Below are positions 19,076-27,578 of a DNA stretch of 64,000 nt, piece by piece; within the stretch, counting starts at the first letter, position 1; each line of letters starts with the position of its first letter. The stretch lies in NCBI RefSeq assembly GCF_009496005.1, contig NZ_WIBF01000001.1, forward strand, positions 372,001 through 436,000, read 5' to 3'. Source of the DNA: Tritonibacter litoralis (GTDB lineage Bacteria > Pseudomonadota > Alphaproteobacteria > Rhodobacterales > Rhodobacteraceae). The notes below the pieces were generated by a model. The model worked only from the letters and a program-made list of their open reading frames with translations, had not been told where the DNA came from and did no database searches. Position numbers and translations under genes: made by a program.

Positions 19076-20452
19076 TTAAAAGTAGTCGATGGAGACTTGC
19101 AGAAGCCGCTCCACCTCAGGGACATCGCTTGAAACCGCAAACAAAGCGATTACGTCGCCTTCCTCGATGCGCAAGTCACCCGCAGGTCGAAGCATTTCGC
19201 CGTTTTTCAGGATACCACCAACCAATGCGCCTTCGGGAAAGTCGATTTCCTTGATGGTTTTTCCTGCAATTGGAGACGTTGAGAGAACCTGAGCCTCAAT
19301 CACTTCTGCTTCTGCATCTCCCAACGAGTAAACCTGCCGAACCCGACCATATCGAATATGTCGCAAAATGGAGCTCACTGTGGTGGCCCGCGGATTGATG
19401 TAAGCATCAATCCCGAGATGGGTCGTCAAAGGCACCAAAGTCGGGTCATTGATAAGCGCAATTGCAAACGGACACCCCTGGGCCTTTGCCCGCACGGCCG
19501 CCAGAAGATTGGTTTTATCGTCATCTGTAACGGCTAACATTGCGTCAGCCCGTTCAATACCTGCTTCGGTCATGAGCGTCCGGTCCAACCCATCACCGTT
19601 TAGCACAATCGTGCGCTCCAGAGCCTCGGCCGCACGCTCCGCCGATTTACGGTTCTTTTCAATCACCTTCACGCGTGTACGCGCTTGGCGCGTTTCCAGG
19701 GCTTTCGCGACCTCAAGCCCCACATTGCCACCGCCCACCAGCACAACGCGATCTTGGCGTTGTTCTTTCTTTCCAAAGACTTCAATTGTACGGCTCACGT
19801 CGTTTGAATGACAGAACACATAACAACTGTCACCGACAAAAAGCTGATCGCCGGGATTTGGAGCAAACAGGGTACCATCTCGACGCACCCCCACCACAAT
19901 CGCCCGTAAGGTCGAAAACAGATCTGTCAATTGTCGCAACGGTGTATTGACGATGGGGCAATCCTCATCAACGCGGATCCCCAACAACTGCGCTTCACCT
20001 TCCATGAAGGTTTCAATATCAAAGGCCGCAGGTGCAGACAGTCGTAACATAGCCGCGGCAGCGACCTCCCGTTCGGGGCTGATGACCACATCAATGGGCA
20101 AATGATCACGACGATACAGGTCTGAATAAATCGCGTGCAAATAGCTCTTGGCCCTCAAACGCGCAATCTTGCGCTGCACGCCAAACACGGAATGCGCCAC
20201 CTGACAAACGACCATATTGACTTCGTCAGAATGGGTCGCCGCAATTACCATGTCCGCGTCGCGCGCGCCTGCCCGTTCGAGCACATCCGGATATGAAGCA
20301 AAGCCCGTAATACCCTGAACATCCAAGGTATCAGTCGCCAAGCGCACAAGTTCGGGATTGTTATCCACGATCGTTACATCGTTGAATTCACCTGACAGTT
20401 GCCGCGCAATCTGCCACCCAACCTGACCTGCGCCACAGATGATTACCTTCAT
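19076..20452 (-). CDS. trkA: Trk potassium uptake regulatory subunit TrkA
   Basis: A 458-residue cytoplasmic protein with two tandem RCK (TrkA-N plus TrkA-C) units. The first nucleotide-binding loop is CGAGQVGWQIARQL at the N-terminus, the second is LVGGGNVGLEVAKAL near residue 237. Each is followed by the acidic residue expected for NAD(H) binding (IVDNN and VIEKN). The TrkA-C parts read LLGIRVDEDCPIVNTPL and the final EEGDVIALFAV. It controls TrkH gating and is transcribed just ahead of trkH. In many alphaproteobacteria trkA follows ntrX directly; here another cassette lies between. Confidence 0.94.
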   Translation of the reverse strand: MKVIICGAGQVGWQIARQLSGEFNDVTIVDNNPELVRLATDTLDVQGITGFASYPDVLERAGARDADMVIAATHSDEVNMVVCQVAHSVFGVQRKIARLRAKSYLHAIYSDLYRRDHLPIDVVISPEREVAAAAMLRLSAPAAFDIETFMEGEAQLLGIRVDEDCPIVNTPLRQLTDLFSTLRAIVVGVRRDGTLFAPNPGDQLFVGDSCYVFCHSNDVSRTIEVFGKKEQRQDRVVLVGGGNVGLEVAKALETRQARTRVKVIEKNRKSAERAAEALERTIVLNGDGLDRTLMTEAGIERADAMLAVTDDDKTNLLAAVRAKAQGCPFAIALINDPTLVPLTTHLGIDAYINPRATTVSSILRHIRYGRVRQVYSLGDAEAEVIEAQVLSTSPIAGKTIKEIDFPEGALVGGILKNGEMLRPAGDLRIEEGDVIALFAVSSDVPEVERLLQVSIDYF

Positions 20453-20555
20453 GTTTTAAACCCCTTGGCGCAAATTTGCCCTGTTTGAATGACAGAAGCA
20501 AATTAGCCGGTCAATGCAATTGTAAACGATCCGGCAATACGTCACTATCTGTGGC

Positions 20556-21032
20556 ATGAGCATGTTCAGATCCGTCGCACTTCTGGGTGTTTTGTCAGGC
20601 CTCCTCGTAGGATGTGGCCCGGCTGAGGTTTATTATAAAGACGCAACGAGCTTTGCATCGCTTGAGCAGGACCTTCTTGCCTGCGATGTCCAAGCGCTGA
20701 AGGAAGCGCCCGTTGCAAATGAGATCCGCCAGGACCCTCCGATCTTTTATCCCGGTCGCCGCATTTGCAGAGATGGATCCTGTTATCATACCGGTGGCTA
20801 CTGGCGCGAAGGCCGCATCTACACCGTAGACACCAACGCCGCATTGCGCAGTCGCATCGCCCAAAGCTGCATGCAGCAAAAGAACTATAGCTTGATCGAA
20901 GCGCAGCGCTGTCCACCGGGAACGGTGCGGCCGCCAAAAGACGCGCTGCGCCAATTGCTGCCGCCTGGACCTCAAAACTGTGCAATCTCGGTCAAAGGCG
21001 GACCCGTCGTCCTGCGCCCCACACCCGAATAA
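20556..21032 (+). CDS. Small cysteine-containing lipoprotein, function unknown
   Basis: 158 residues. The N-terminus is a good lipoprotein signal ending in GLLVGC, so the mature protein would start at a lipidated Cys near residue 20. The mature part contains ICRDGSCYHTGGYW and several further cysteines (ACDV, QSC, RCPPG, NC), which suggests disulfides in the periplasm. No family is recognised. It is the first of three plus-strand genes placed between trkA and ntrX, divergent from trkA by about 100 bases. The two ATGs at 20556 and 20562 are both usable. Confidence 0.75.
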   Translation: MSMFRSVALLGVLSGLLVGCGPAEVYYKDATSFASLEQDLLACDVQALKEAPVANEIRQDPPIFYPGRRICRDGSCYHTGGYWREGRIYTVDTNAALRSRIAQSCMQQKNYSLIEAQRCPPGTVRPPKDALRQLLPPGPQNCAISVKGGPVVLRPTPE

Positions 21033-21128
21033 AAAGCGCAAAAGGCACTGAACCGTTGTCAGAAGACTAAGACCGCTCTACCTTATCACAGACAGTTTAC
21101 CGAGTTTTTTAAGTTGAAAGGTGCAGCC

Positions 21129-21470
21129 ATGCCTGTGCAGGCCAAAACCGTCGTATCGACGATCGCAATTTCCGTGCTAACCCTTGGCCTTGGGGGGTGT
21201 ATTACGGTGCCTCCAGAAGAGCCCGAGGCTGAAACCACTCCCGAGCCGTCCTATTCGACAAGCGGCACATCACCCACATCGAGTGCCTCAGCGGGCGATC
21301 ATGGCGACAGAGACAGTAGCGGAAGCGGCTCCGATAGCGGCGGTGGTGATAGCGGTGGCGGCGATAGTGGCGGTGGTGACAGCGGCGGCGGCGACAGCGG
21401 TGGCGGCGATAGCGGCGGTGGTGACAGCGGCGGCGGCGGTGGAGATGATGGCGGCGGAAGCTGGGGCTGA
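21129..21470 (+). CDS. Low-complexity Asp/Ser/Gly-repeat lipoprotein
   Basis: 113 residues from the ATG at 21129, which has a GAAAGGTG ribosome binding site; an upstream in-frame TTG at 21114 is less likely. The signal ends in LGLGGC, a classic lipobox. The mature part is a Pro/Glu/Thr/Ser-rich segment followed by seven DSGGG repeats and a GGGGDDGGGSWG tail. The fold is probably disordered; such tails can act as surface spacers or bind Ca2+, but neither is shown. Its stop shares one base with the start of the caspase-like gene (TGATG), so the two are translationally coupled. Confidence 0.72.
   Translation: MPVQAKTVVSTIAISVLTLGLGGCITVPPEEPEAETTPEPSYSTSGTSPTSSASAGDHGDRDSSGSGSDSGGGDSGGGDSGGGDSGGGDSGGGDSGGGDSGGGGGDDGGGSWG
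21333..21437 (+). repeat. Seven tandem 15-bp repeats encoding DSGGG
   Basis: Seven in-frame copies of a 15-base unit (GAY AGY GGY GGY GGY), with synonymous changes between copies. A 15-base period allows copy number to change without breaking the frame. Confidence 0.92.
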
Positions 21471-23788
21471 TGTCGAAACACCGGCAAATCCTTTTGGCTG
21501 GCGCAACGCATCTTGCGCCGGTCATCGGCCTATGGCTCACGGCAGGCGCTGCTGCGGCATTGACGCTGGTCGAAGTGCAGGAAAAATCCGCACCCCAAAA
21601 TGTTGCCGTAGTCATCGGCATACAAGAATACGACCACATCGAAAGCTTGAACAACACACGCCAGGATGCTGAATCTGTTGCGACAATGTTGCGTGAGTTT
21701 GGCTACAGTGTGTTTGACGGTTATGACTTGGATAAACGCGGCGTTGAACAATTGTTGCGCGCCGCAGCGCTGAATATTCGCTCCCAGGATCAGCTGTTTT
21801 TCTACTACGCAGGTCACGGTGTGCAAATGGGGCGGCGCAACTACCTGCTGACGCGGGATGCAGCCTTGCGGGATATTCATGATCTACCGTTTCAATCGAT
21901 TACATTGGATCAGGTCTCGGCAATTTTGGGCGGCAAAGCGGCGCAACAAATCCTGATGCTGGATTCCTGCCGTGAGAACCCGGTTCCCACCGCCAAAGTA
22001 ACAGCGGAACTTGGCGCGGAATTGTACGAGGCGCGCCAAGGCTTTGACGTGTTTCGCCCGCCTCTGAACACGCTTGTGGCCTTTTCGACCTCACCCGGTG
22101 ATACGGCTCTGGATGGGGAACCTGGCGAAAACAGCCCCTATACGGCCGCCGTTCTGCGCCAGTTTTCGCAAGCCACCTCCGACGATGCCATGTCCGTCCT
22201 CTCTCGCATTCGCCAGGATGTGCTGACTGCGACCGAACAACGACAGCTGCCTTGGGAAAGCTCAACACTAACGAACAAAGCGTATGTTCGCCCTATCGCA
22301 TCCGTCGCCCCAGTAAGCGTGCCACAAACCCAACCAAAGGCCTTGCCGGAACGGTTGTCGATCAATGCGCCTTTGGGCCGCGCTTTGGAACTGGCGTCCG
22401 AACTGGAGCCGTACATCGACGGGCAGATCGACGCGACATTGGTCAGCGCGCCCCAAAACGGGCATTCCACTGTAAATGTGGCCTCCGATGGTGCGTTGAG
22501 CCTGATTTACCGCCCCAATCTTCAGGATCAAAGCGCGACATTGGGCGCAACTCCGTTAACCGATGAATTCACGATCAGACTGGCACAAGCGGGCACCCCG
22601 CAGGATGTCACCGTTGATCTGAAGCTGACGCCCGCGGATTGCGATATGTTGGCGGGGGATCTTCTGGATTTGCAAGGTGTCGGGTTTCATCGCTTCCCGA
22701 ATGAGATTGACCTGCCCGCCGCTGAACAGGCCTGCATGGCTGCGTCTGAGGCGCAGCCAAAAATTGGCCGTTTTCAATATCAATTGGGCCGCGTGTATCA
22801 GGGACAGGGGCGGCTGGAGGACGCGTATAACGCCTTTGATGATGCACAAAAGCTGGGACATATCCGGGCCAACAATGCATTGGCCTACCTTCATATTGCC
22901 CCAAACATTGACCGCAATGCTGTGCCCATCCCGATGGACGAAGACCGCGCCACAAGCTATTGGGAACAAGGAATTAAGGCAGGCGACCCCTTCGCGATGC
23001 ATGCTTTGGGGAAACGTTTGTTGCGTGATGAAGATGTCGTGAAAAAACGGCGTGGATTTGATCTGTTAAGCCGCGCACTGGAATTGGGGCACACCTATTC
23101 CATGAACGAATTGGGGGTGTATTACCTTTGGTCCAAAACTGACGCTCAACCGGAACGGGGCCTGTCGTATTTGAACGCCTCTGCGGAACGCGGGGATATC
23201 TTTGGCGTTGCCAACCTCGCCTATGCCCATCGTGACGGTCTTGCGGGCCTGACGGCTGATGCCGAACACGCTTATGATCTGTTTGCCCAAGCCAGCGCGG
23301 GCGGGCATCCTTTTGCGCCATCCGCGATTGGGCGGCTTATCATGGCCAAAAAACTCGACGGGCAAAGCCCGGCGGATGCCTTGCACTGGTACGACATTGG
23401 CCTGACCCGCGGTGATGGTTGGGGCGGCGCCAATGGTGCCTGGATTGCGCTCAACCCATTGTCCGGCAGCATCCCCCGCGCCGAAGGCATCACCCGCGCC
23501 GCCAAAGCGCTGGTTCTGTCTAACTCAGGTGCACAAGAAGCCGCTTTGAAACTGATCAAGGCGCAGTCTTCCACCGACATCGATGCGGCCACTCAGTTTA
23601 TTCTCAAAGGTTTGGGCGCCGATATTCAAGTTGACGGGCAATTTGGTCCAGCCTCCCGCAGAGCTTTCGACCAGATCGCAGAACAGGCTGGCCTCGCAAC
23701 TGCTGCGCCCTCTGACAAGATCGACCGGCTTCGGGAAGCAGCGCGACTGCACTTCGCGCTGAACCCGGTCCGCCAAGACCTGTTTTAG
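21470..23788 (+). CDS. Secreted caspase-like (C14) protein with Sel1 repeats
   Basis: 772 residues. A signal-like hydrophobic segment (about 8-32) precedes a caspase fold at about 43-275 with the catalytic dyad in place: H116 in FFYYAGHGVQ and C167 in LMLDSCREN. Next comes a beta-rich cadherin-like stretch (about 320-385, VSAPQNGHSTVNVASDG), then TPR/Sel1-type repeats (about 430-655), and a C-terminal segment (about 705-745) with VDGQFGPASRRAFDQI that resembles peptidoglycan-binding_1 domains. The protein is therefore likely periplasmic and cell-wall associated. It is coupled to the Gly-rich lipoprotein gene by a TGATG overlap. Substrate and trigger are unknown. Its end lies 2 bases from the convergent ntrX stop. 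Confidence 0.85.
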   Translation: MSKHRQILLAGATHLAPVIGLWLTAGAAAALTLVEVQEKSAPQNVAVVIGIQEYDHIESLNNTRQDAESVATMLREFGYSVFDGYDLDKRGVEQLLRAAALNIRSQDQLFFYYAGHGVQMGRRNYLLTRDAALRDIHDLPFQSITLDQVSAILGGKAAQQILMLDSCRENPVPTAKVTAELGAELYEARQGFDVFRPPLNTLVAFSTSPGDTALDGEPGENSPYTAAVLRQFSQATSDDAMSVLSRIRQDVLTATEQRQLPWESSTLTNKAYVRPIASVAPVSVPQTQPKALPERLSINAPLGRALELASELEPYIDGQIDATLVSAPQNGHSTVNVASDGALSLIYRPNLQDQSATLGATPLTDEFTIRLAQAGTPQDVTVDLKLTPADCDMLAGDLLDLQGVGFHRFPNEIDLPAAEQACMAASEAQPKIGRFQYQLGRVYQGQGRLEDAYNAFDDAQKLGHIRANNALAYLHIAPNIDRNAVPIPMDEDRATSYWEQGIKAGDPFAMHALGKRLLRDEDVVKKRRGFDLLSRALELGHTYSMNELGVYYLWSKTDAQPERGLSYLNASAERGDIFGVANLAYAHRDGLAGLTADAEHAYDLFAQASAGGHPFAPSAIGRLIMAKKLDGQSPADALHWYDIGLTRGDGWGGANGAWIALNPLSGSIPRAEGITRAAKALVLSNSGAQEAALKLIKAQSSTDIDAATQFILKGLGADIQVDGQFGPASRRAFDQIAEQAGLATAAPSDKIDRLREAARLHFALNPVRQDLF

Positions 23789-23790
23789 GA

Positions 23791-25203
23791 TCAGGCCGGG
23801 TTTTCCTCGGCCTCTTCCACATGGGCTATCCGCGCGCCCGACTTGTTCGATGTCACCACACCCAGTGATTTCAGCTTGCGGTGAAGAGCCGAACGCTCCA
23901 TCCCCACAAACGACGCAGTGCGGCTGATATTGCCGCCAAAACGGTTGATCTGTGTCAGAAGATACTCTCGCTCAAACGCTTCACGCGCCTCCCGCAGAGG
24001 CAATGTCGCCAGACCACCAGACAAGACAGCACGCCCATCCTGGCCTGCTTTCTCTTCCTCTTGCGGCAACTCCTTGGCATCAATCTTACCGCTGTTTTCC
24101 CCCAGGATCAGCACCCGCTCCATCATGTTTTTCAGCTGACGCACATTTCCGGGCCACACCATCGTTTGCAGCAGAGCTTCTGCGTCTTCCGACAGCTCAC
24201 GCAAAGGAAGACCCTGCGAGGTATTGAAATGTTTGAGGAAATGTTCCGCCAGAACCGGAATATCCTCGCGTCGCTCCGCCAAGGGAGGCACAGCAATCGG
24301 CACCACATTCAGACGGTGATACAGCTCTTGCCGGAATCGCTCCTCTGCGATCTCCTGTTCCAAATTGCGGTTGGTCGAAGAAATCACACGTAGATCAACC
24401 TCAACCAATTCCGTTCCGCCGACCCGCTGGAACTTCTGGTCGACCAGAACACGCAAGATCTTGGATTGGGTGCCCAGCGGCATATCCGCGACTTCGTCAA
24501 AGAACACCACACCGCCATCGGCCTGCTCCAAAAGACCAGGTTCAACCCCGCGTTCATGGGTTTCACGGCCAAACAGCACCGCCTCCATGCGGTTCGGGTC
24601 GATATTGGCGCAGTTCACGGTAACAAACGGCGCAGAGGATCGGTTCGAATGGGCGTGAATATACCGGGCGGCGATCTCTTTTCCGCTGCCTGCAGGGCCT
24701 GACAACATGACACGCCCGTTGGACTTTGTAACCTTCTCCAACTGTGCAACCAAGGTTCGAAACGCCGAGGATGTGCCGATCATATCGCTGGCCCCGGACT
24801 CACGTCGTTTCAGCGTCGAGTTCTCGCGCCGCAGACGTGATGTTTCCATCGCGCGGCGAATAACGACCATCAACTGATCGATATTAAACGGTTTTTCGAT
24901 AAAGTCATAAGCGCCTTGTTTGATGGCAGCGACCGCAATCTCGATATTGCCATGGCCCGAAATAATGACCACCGGTACCTCTGGCGTGTCGCGCTTGACT
25001 GTTTTGAGGATGTCGATGCCATCCATATTGCTGTCTTTGAGCCAGATATCGAGGATCAAGAGGGACGGCAACTCTTCCCCCAACAGCGCCATACACTCGT
25101 CCGAGTTTCCGGCCTTTCGCGTCGCAAACCCTTCGTCTTCAAGGATATCCGAGATTAGTTCGCGAATGTCACGTTCGTCATCGACGATCAGAATGTCACT
25201 CAT
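23791..25203 (-). CDS. ntrX: Nitrogen-regulation response regulator NtrX
   Basis: A 470-residue NtrC-family regulator. The receiver domain has DDERD near the N-terminus, the phospho-Asp in LLILDIWLKD and the lysine in FIEKPFN. The AAA+ domain has Walker A SGPAGSGKE and Walker B VVFFDEVADMP. A Fis-type helix-turn-helix at the C-terminus includes NISRTASFVGMERSALHRKL. The sigma-54 contact loop is altered: after VLFGRE the sequence is THERGVEPG and GAFTGA is absent, as known for NtrX in this class. It is paired with NtrY and overlaps ntrY by four bases. In Rhodobacterales NtrYX responds to redox or envelope signals as well as nitrogen. Confidence 0.93.
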   Translation of the reverse strand: MSDILIVDDERDIRELISDILEDEGFATRKAGNSDECMALLGEELPSLLILDIWLKDSNMDGIDILKTVKRDTPEVPVVIISGHGNIEIAVAAIKQGAYDFIEKPFNIDQLMVVIRRAMETSRLRRENSTLKRRESGASDMIGTSSAFRTLVAQLEKVTKSNGRVMLSGPAGSGKEIAARYIHAHSNRSSAPFVTVNCANIDPNRMEAVLFGRETHERGVEPGLLEQADGGVVFFDEVADMPLGTQSKILRVLVDQKFQRVGGTELVEVDLRVISSTNRNLEQEIAEERFRQELYHRLNVVPIAVPPLAERREDIPVLAEHFLKHFNTSQGLPLRELSEDAEALLQTMVWPGNVRQLKNMMERVLILGENSGKIDAKELPQEEEKAGQDGRAVLSGGLATLPLREAREAFEREYLLTQINRFGGNISRTASFVGMERSALHRKLKSLGVVTSNKSGARIAHVEEAEENPA

Positions 25204-27479
25204 GTCAGACCTGTCATTACTATGTTTTTATGCCTCTGCGCAAAATCCATGGCAAGCGGCAAACGAATAACGGCCATGGCGCCAAAATGGGTATGTCCTT
25301 CAAACACCGGCGCGTCCTCAAGGTTGAGCGTGCCACCGTGTTCTTCGATGATTTTTTTAACAATCGGAAGCCCCAGCCCAGTGCCTTCATCACGGGTGGT
25401 GACATAGGGTTCAAAAAGCCGGGCCCGGTCTTCCGGCAACCCGATCCCATTGTCGGCAATGGTCACTTCCAAGGTTTCTTCGTCCTGATGCAGCCGCACA
25501 CGAATTTCCGGCTTCATCGTCTTACCTAATTCTGTTTTTTGAGCGGTTTCAATAGCTTCACCCGCATTTTTGATCAAGTTCGTAAACGCTTGTCCGATCA
25601 TGGTCGCATCCAGATCCGCCATCAAAGGCTCCGCTGGAATGTCCGGTCGGATTTTAAGGTCTGGCTGCCCCGCCTGCTGCAATAATACAGCCCCACGTAG
25701 CAATTCGCCCAGGTCTTCGGGGCGCCGTTTTGGTTCCGGCATGCGTGCAAACTTGGAAAACTCATCAACAATGCGCCGCAGATCATTGGTCTGGCGCACA
25801 ATAACATCCGTCATACTTTGCAGAACATCACTATTCTCTTCTCCCAGTTTGGGAGCAAACTTTCGTTTGATCCGTTCCGCGCTCAATTGAATAGGCGTCA
25901 GCGGGTTCTTGATCTCATGCGCGATCCGGCGGGCTACATCCCCCCAGGCCGCCATACGCTGGGCACTGACAAGATCAGTAACATCATCAAAGGCCACAAC
26001 ATAGCCTTCCAAATCACCATCATCCGATTTCCGCGGTGACATCCGCACCAACAGGTTCTCAAGCCGACCCTGACGGGTCACTTTGATTTCCTCCTGCAGC
26101 ACATCTGCAGTTCCATCGACCAATTGGCCAAACAGGGGACCAAATTCAGGAACCGCCACCGCAATCGCCACGGATTTTTGATTGTCTTGCCAGCCCAGCA
26201 AGCGTTCGGCGGAGCGATTCACAAATGTAATGCGCCCCTCAGAATCCAATCCAACGACTCCCGACGTGACCGAGGAGAGCACGGAATCAAACAGCCTGCG
26301 CCGGGTTTCAATCTGACGCGTATTGGACAACAGTTCTTCGCGCTGTTCTTTAAGGCGGCCAGTCATCTGGTTGAAATATTGGCCCAATTGGGCGATCTCA
26401 TCGCCGCCATCTTCGGCCAGAACCTTGGCATCCAAATCGCCCGCGCCAACGCGTTGGGCGGCCACGGTCAGACGTCCGACAGGACGAGACAGACGCTCTG
26501 CAAACCACATCCCCAACCACATAGCCGCCAGAACGAGGATCAGAACAAACCCCAGATACAGCAGCCCAAATTCAAACAGAACACGGCCTCGGTCACTTTC
26601 CAGCTGATGATACAGATCTGCGGTTTTCTGCGTTTCATCCAAAAGGTTCAGCAGATCCCCTTCTACATCGCGGCTGACGTATAAAAACCGGTCAACAAAA
26701 TTACCAAGCGGAACCAGGGCGCGCAGCTCGCTGTTGTCCCAATCTTCAATGATCAGCAACCGCTGAGCTTCGGCCGCGTTGATCTCTGCTGCACTCGGGC
26801 GCTCAAAGTCAAATTCATACGACCGCTCGCCCCGGACCCGAATGCTGCCTGAACCATCAATGATATAAGCCTCACGCAGCCCGCGCTGCACCAGGGACTG
26901 ACCTTGCGCCAGAACCTCACGCAATTCCGCATCGCTGATAAAGAAGCTGCGTTGGCGGCTGTTTTCCACAAACCGGGCCAAAGCAGCCGCATCATTGGTC
27001 AGGTCAGAGCGTTGCACCTCATGATAGGCCTGCGCCGCTGACAAGGAACTGCCAACCGCATCCCGGACGCGATTGGAAAACCATCCTTCCATACCCACGT
27101 TTACAGACAAAACCGCAAAAACGGCGACGATGATCGCAGGCACCAGCGCCAAAAACGCAAAGGTTCCTGTCAAACGTAGGTGCAACCGCGAGCCGGCCGA
27201 TTTGGACCGGCGCGCCGCGCGCAAACGGACGATCTGGGTTAACACCAGAACCGCAATCGTCAGGATGTAAATAAGGTCCGCAAGCAAGACCAAACGCAAT
27301 GACGGCGAAGCAGAGCCCAACCCCAGGGGACCGATGATCAGATAGGTCAATACCACAAGGATAGGTCCCAGAAGGACCAGGCCAAACGTGGTTAAATTCC
27401 GCGTACGTCGCAGTTTGCGCCACCTGTCCAGGGCGACAAACACGCTATACGCCGAACGAAGTTGTGACCGATACGCCAC
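25200..27479 (-). CDS. ntrY: Membrane sensor histidine kinase NtrY
   Basis: 759 residues. Several membrane segments near the N-terminus (about 30-125 and again about 285-310) enclose a periplasmic sensor part. A HAMP linker (ERLSRPVGRLTVAAQRVGAGD) follows, then a PAS domain (VTSGVVGLDSEGRITFVN), the dimerisation/phosphorylation helix with the His in [17 protein letters not shown], and the ATPase domain with N- and G-boxes (NLIKNAGEAI, DNGIGLPE, EGTGLGLPIVKKI). It phosphorylates NtrX. The gene overlaps ntrX by four bases and starts about 100 bases after ntrC in the same direction. Confidence 0.93.
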   Translation of the reverse strand: MAYRSQLRSAYSVFVALDRWRKLRRTRNLTTFGLVLLGPILVVLTYLIIGPLGLGSASPSLRLVLLADLIYILTIAVLVLTQIVRLRAARRSKSAGSRLHLRLTGTFAFLALVPAIIVAVFAVLSVNVGMEGWFSNRVRDAVGSSLSAAQAYHEVQRSDLTNDAAALARFVENSRQRSFFISDAELREVLAQGQSLVQRGLREAYIIDGSGSIRVRGERSYEFDFERPSAAEINAAEAQRLLIIEDWDNSELRALVPLGNFVDRFLYVSRDVEGDLLNLLDETQKTADLYHQLESDRGRVLFEFGLLYLGFVLILVLAAMWLGMWFAERLSRPVGRLTVAAQRVGAGDLDAKVLAEDGGDEIAQLGQYFNQMTGRLKEQREELLSNTRQIETRRRLFDSVLSSVTSGVVGLDSEGRITFVNRSAERLLGWQDNQKSVAIAVAVPEFGPLFGQLVDGTADVLQEEIKVTRQGRLENLLVRMSPRKSDDGDLEGYVVAFDDVTDLVSAQRMAAWGDVARRIAHEIKNPLTPIQLSAERIKRKFAPKLGEENSDVLQSMTDVIVRQTNDLRRIVDEFSKFARMPEPKRRPEDLGELLRGAVLLQQAGQPDLKIRPDIPAEPLMADLDATMIGQAFTNLIKNAGEAIETAQKTELGKTMKPEIRVRLHQDEETLEVTIADNGIGLPEDRARLFEPYVTTRDEGTGLGLPIVKKIIEEHGGTLNLEDAPVFEGHTHFGAMAVIRLPLAMDFAQRHKNIVMTGLT

Positions 27480-27578
27480 TGCTCGCCCTCATTCAAATGT
27501 GAGCCATTCTGGCCCAACCGCCATATCTTGTAGGCGCGTCTACGTTGCTCCGGTGCGCGCCCTTGTGATGTGGCGATA

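Noticed and set aside
21202-21657. 151-codon His/Arg-rich minus-strand frame
   Set aside because: It is the antisense reading of the DSGGG repeat gene and caspase start; repeats keep all frames open.
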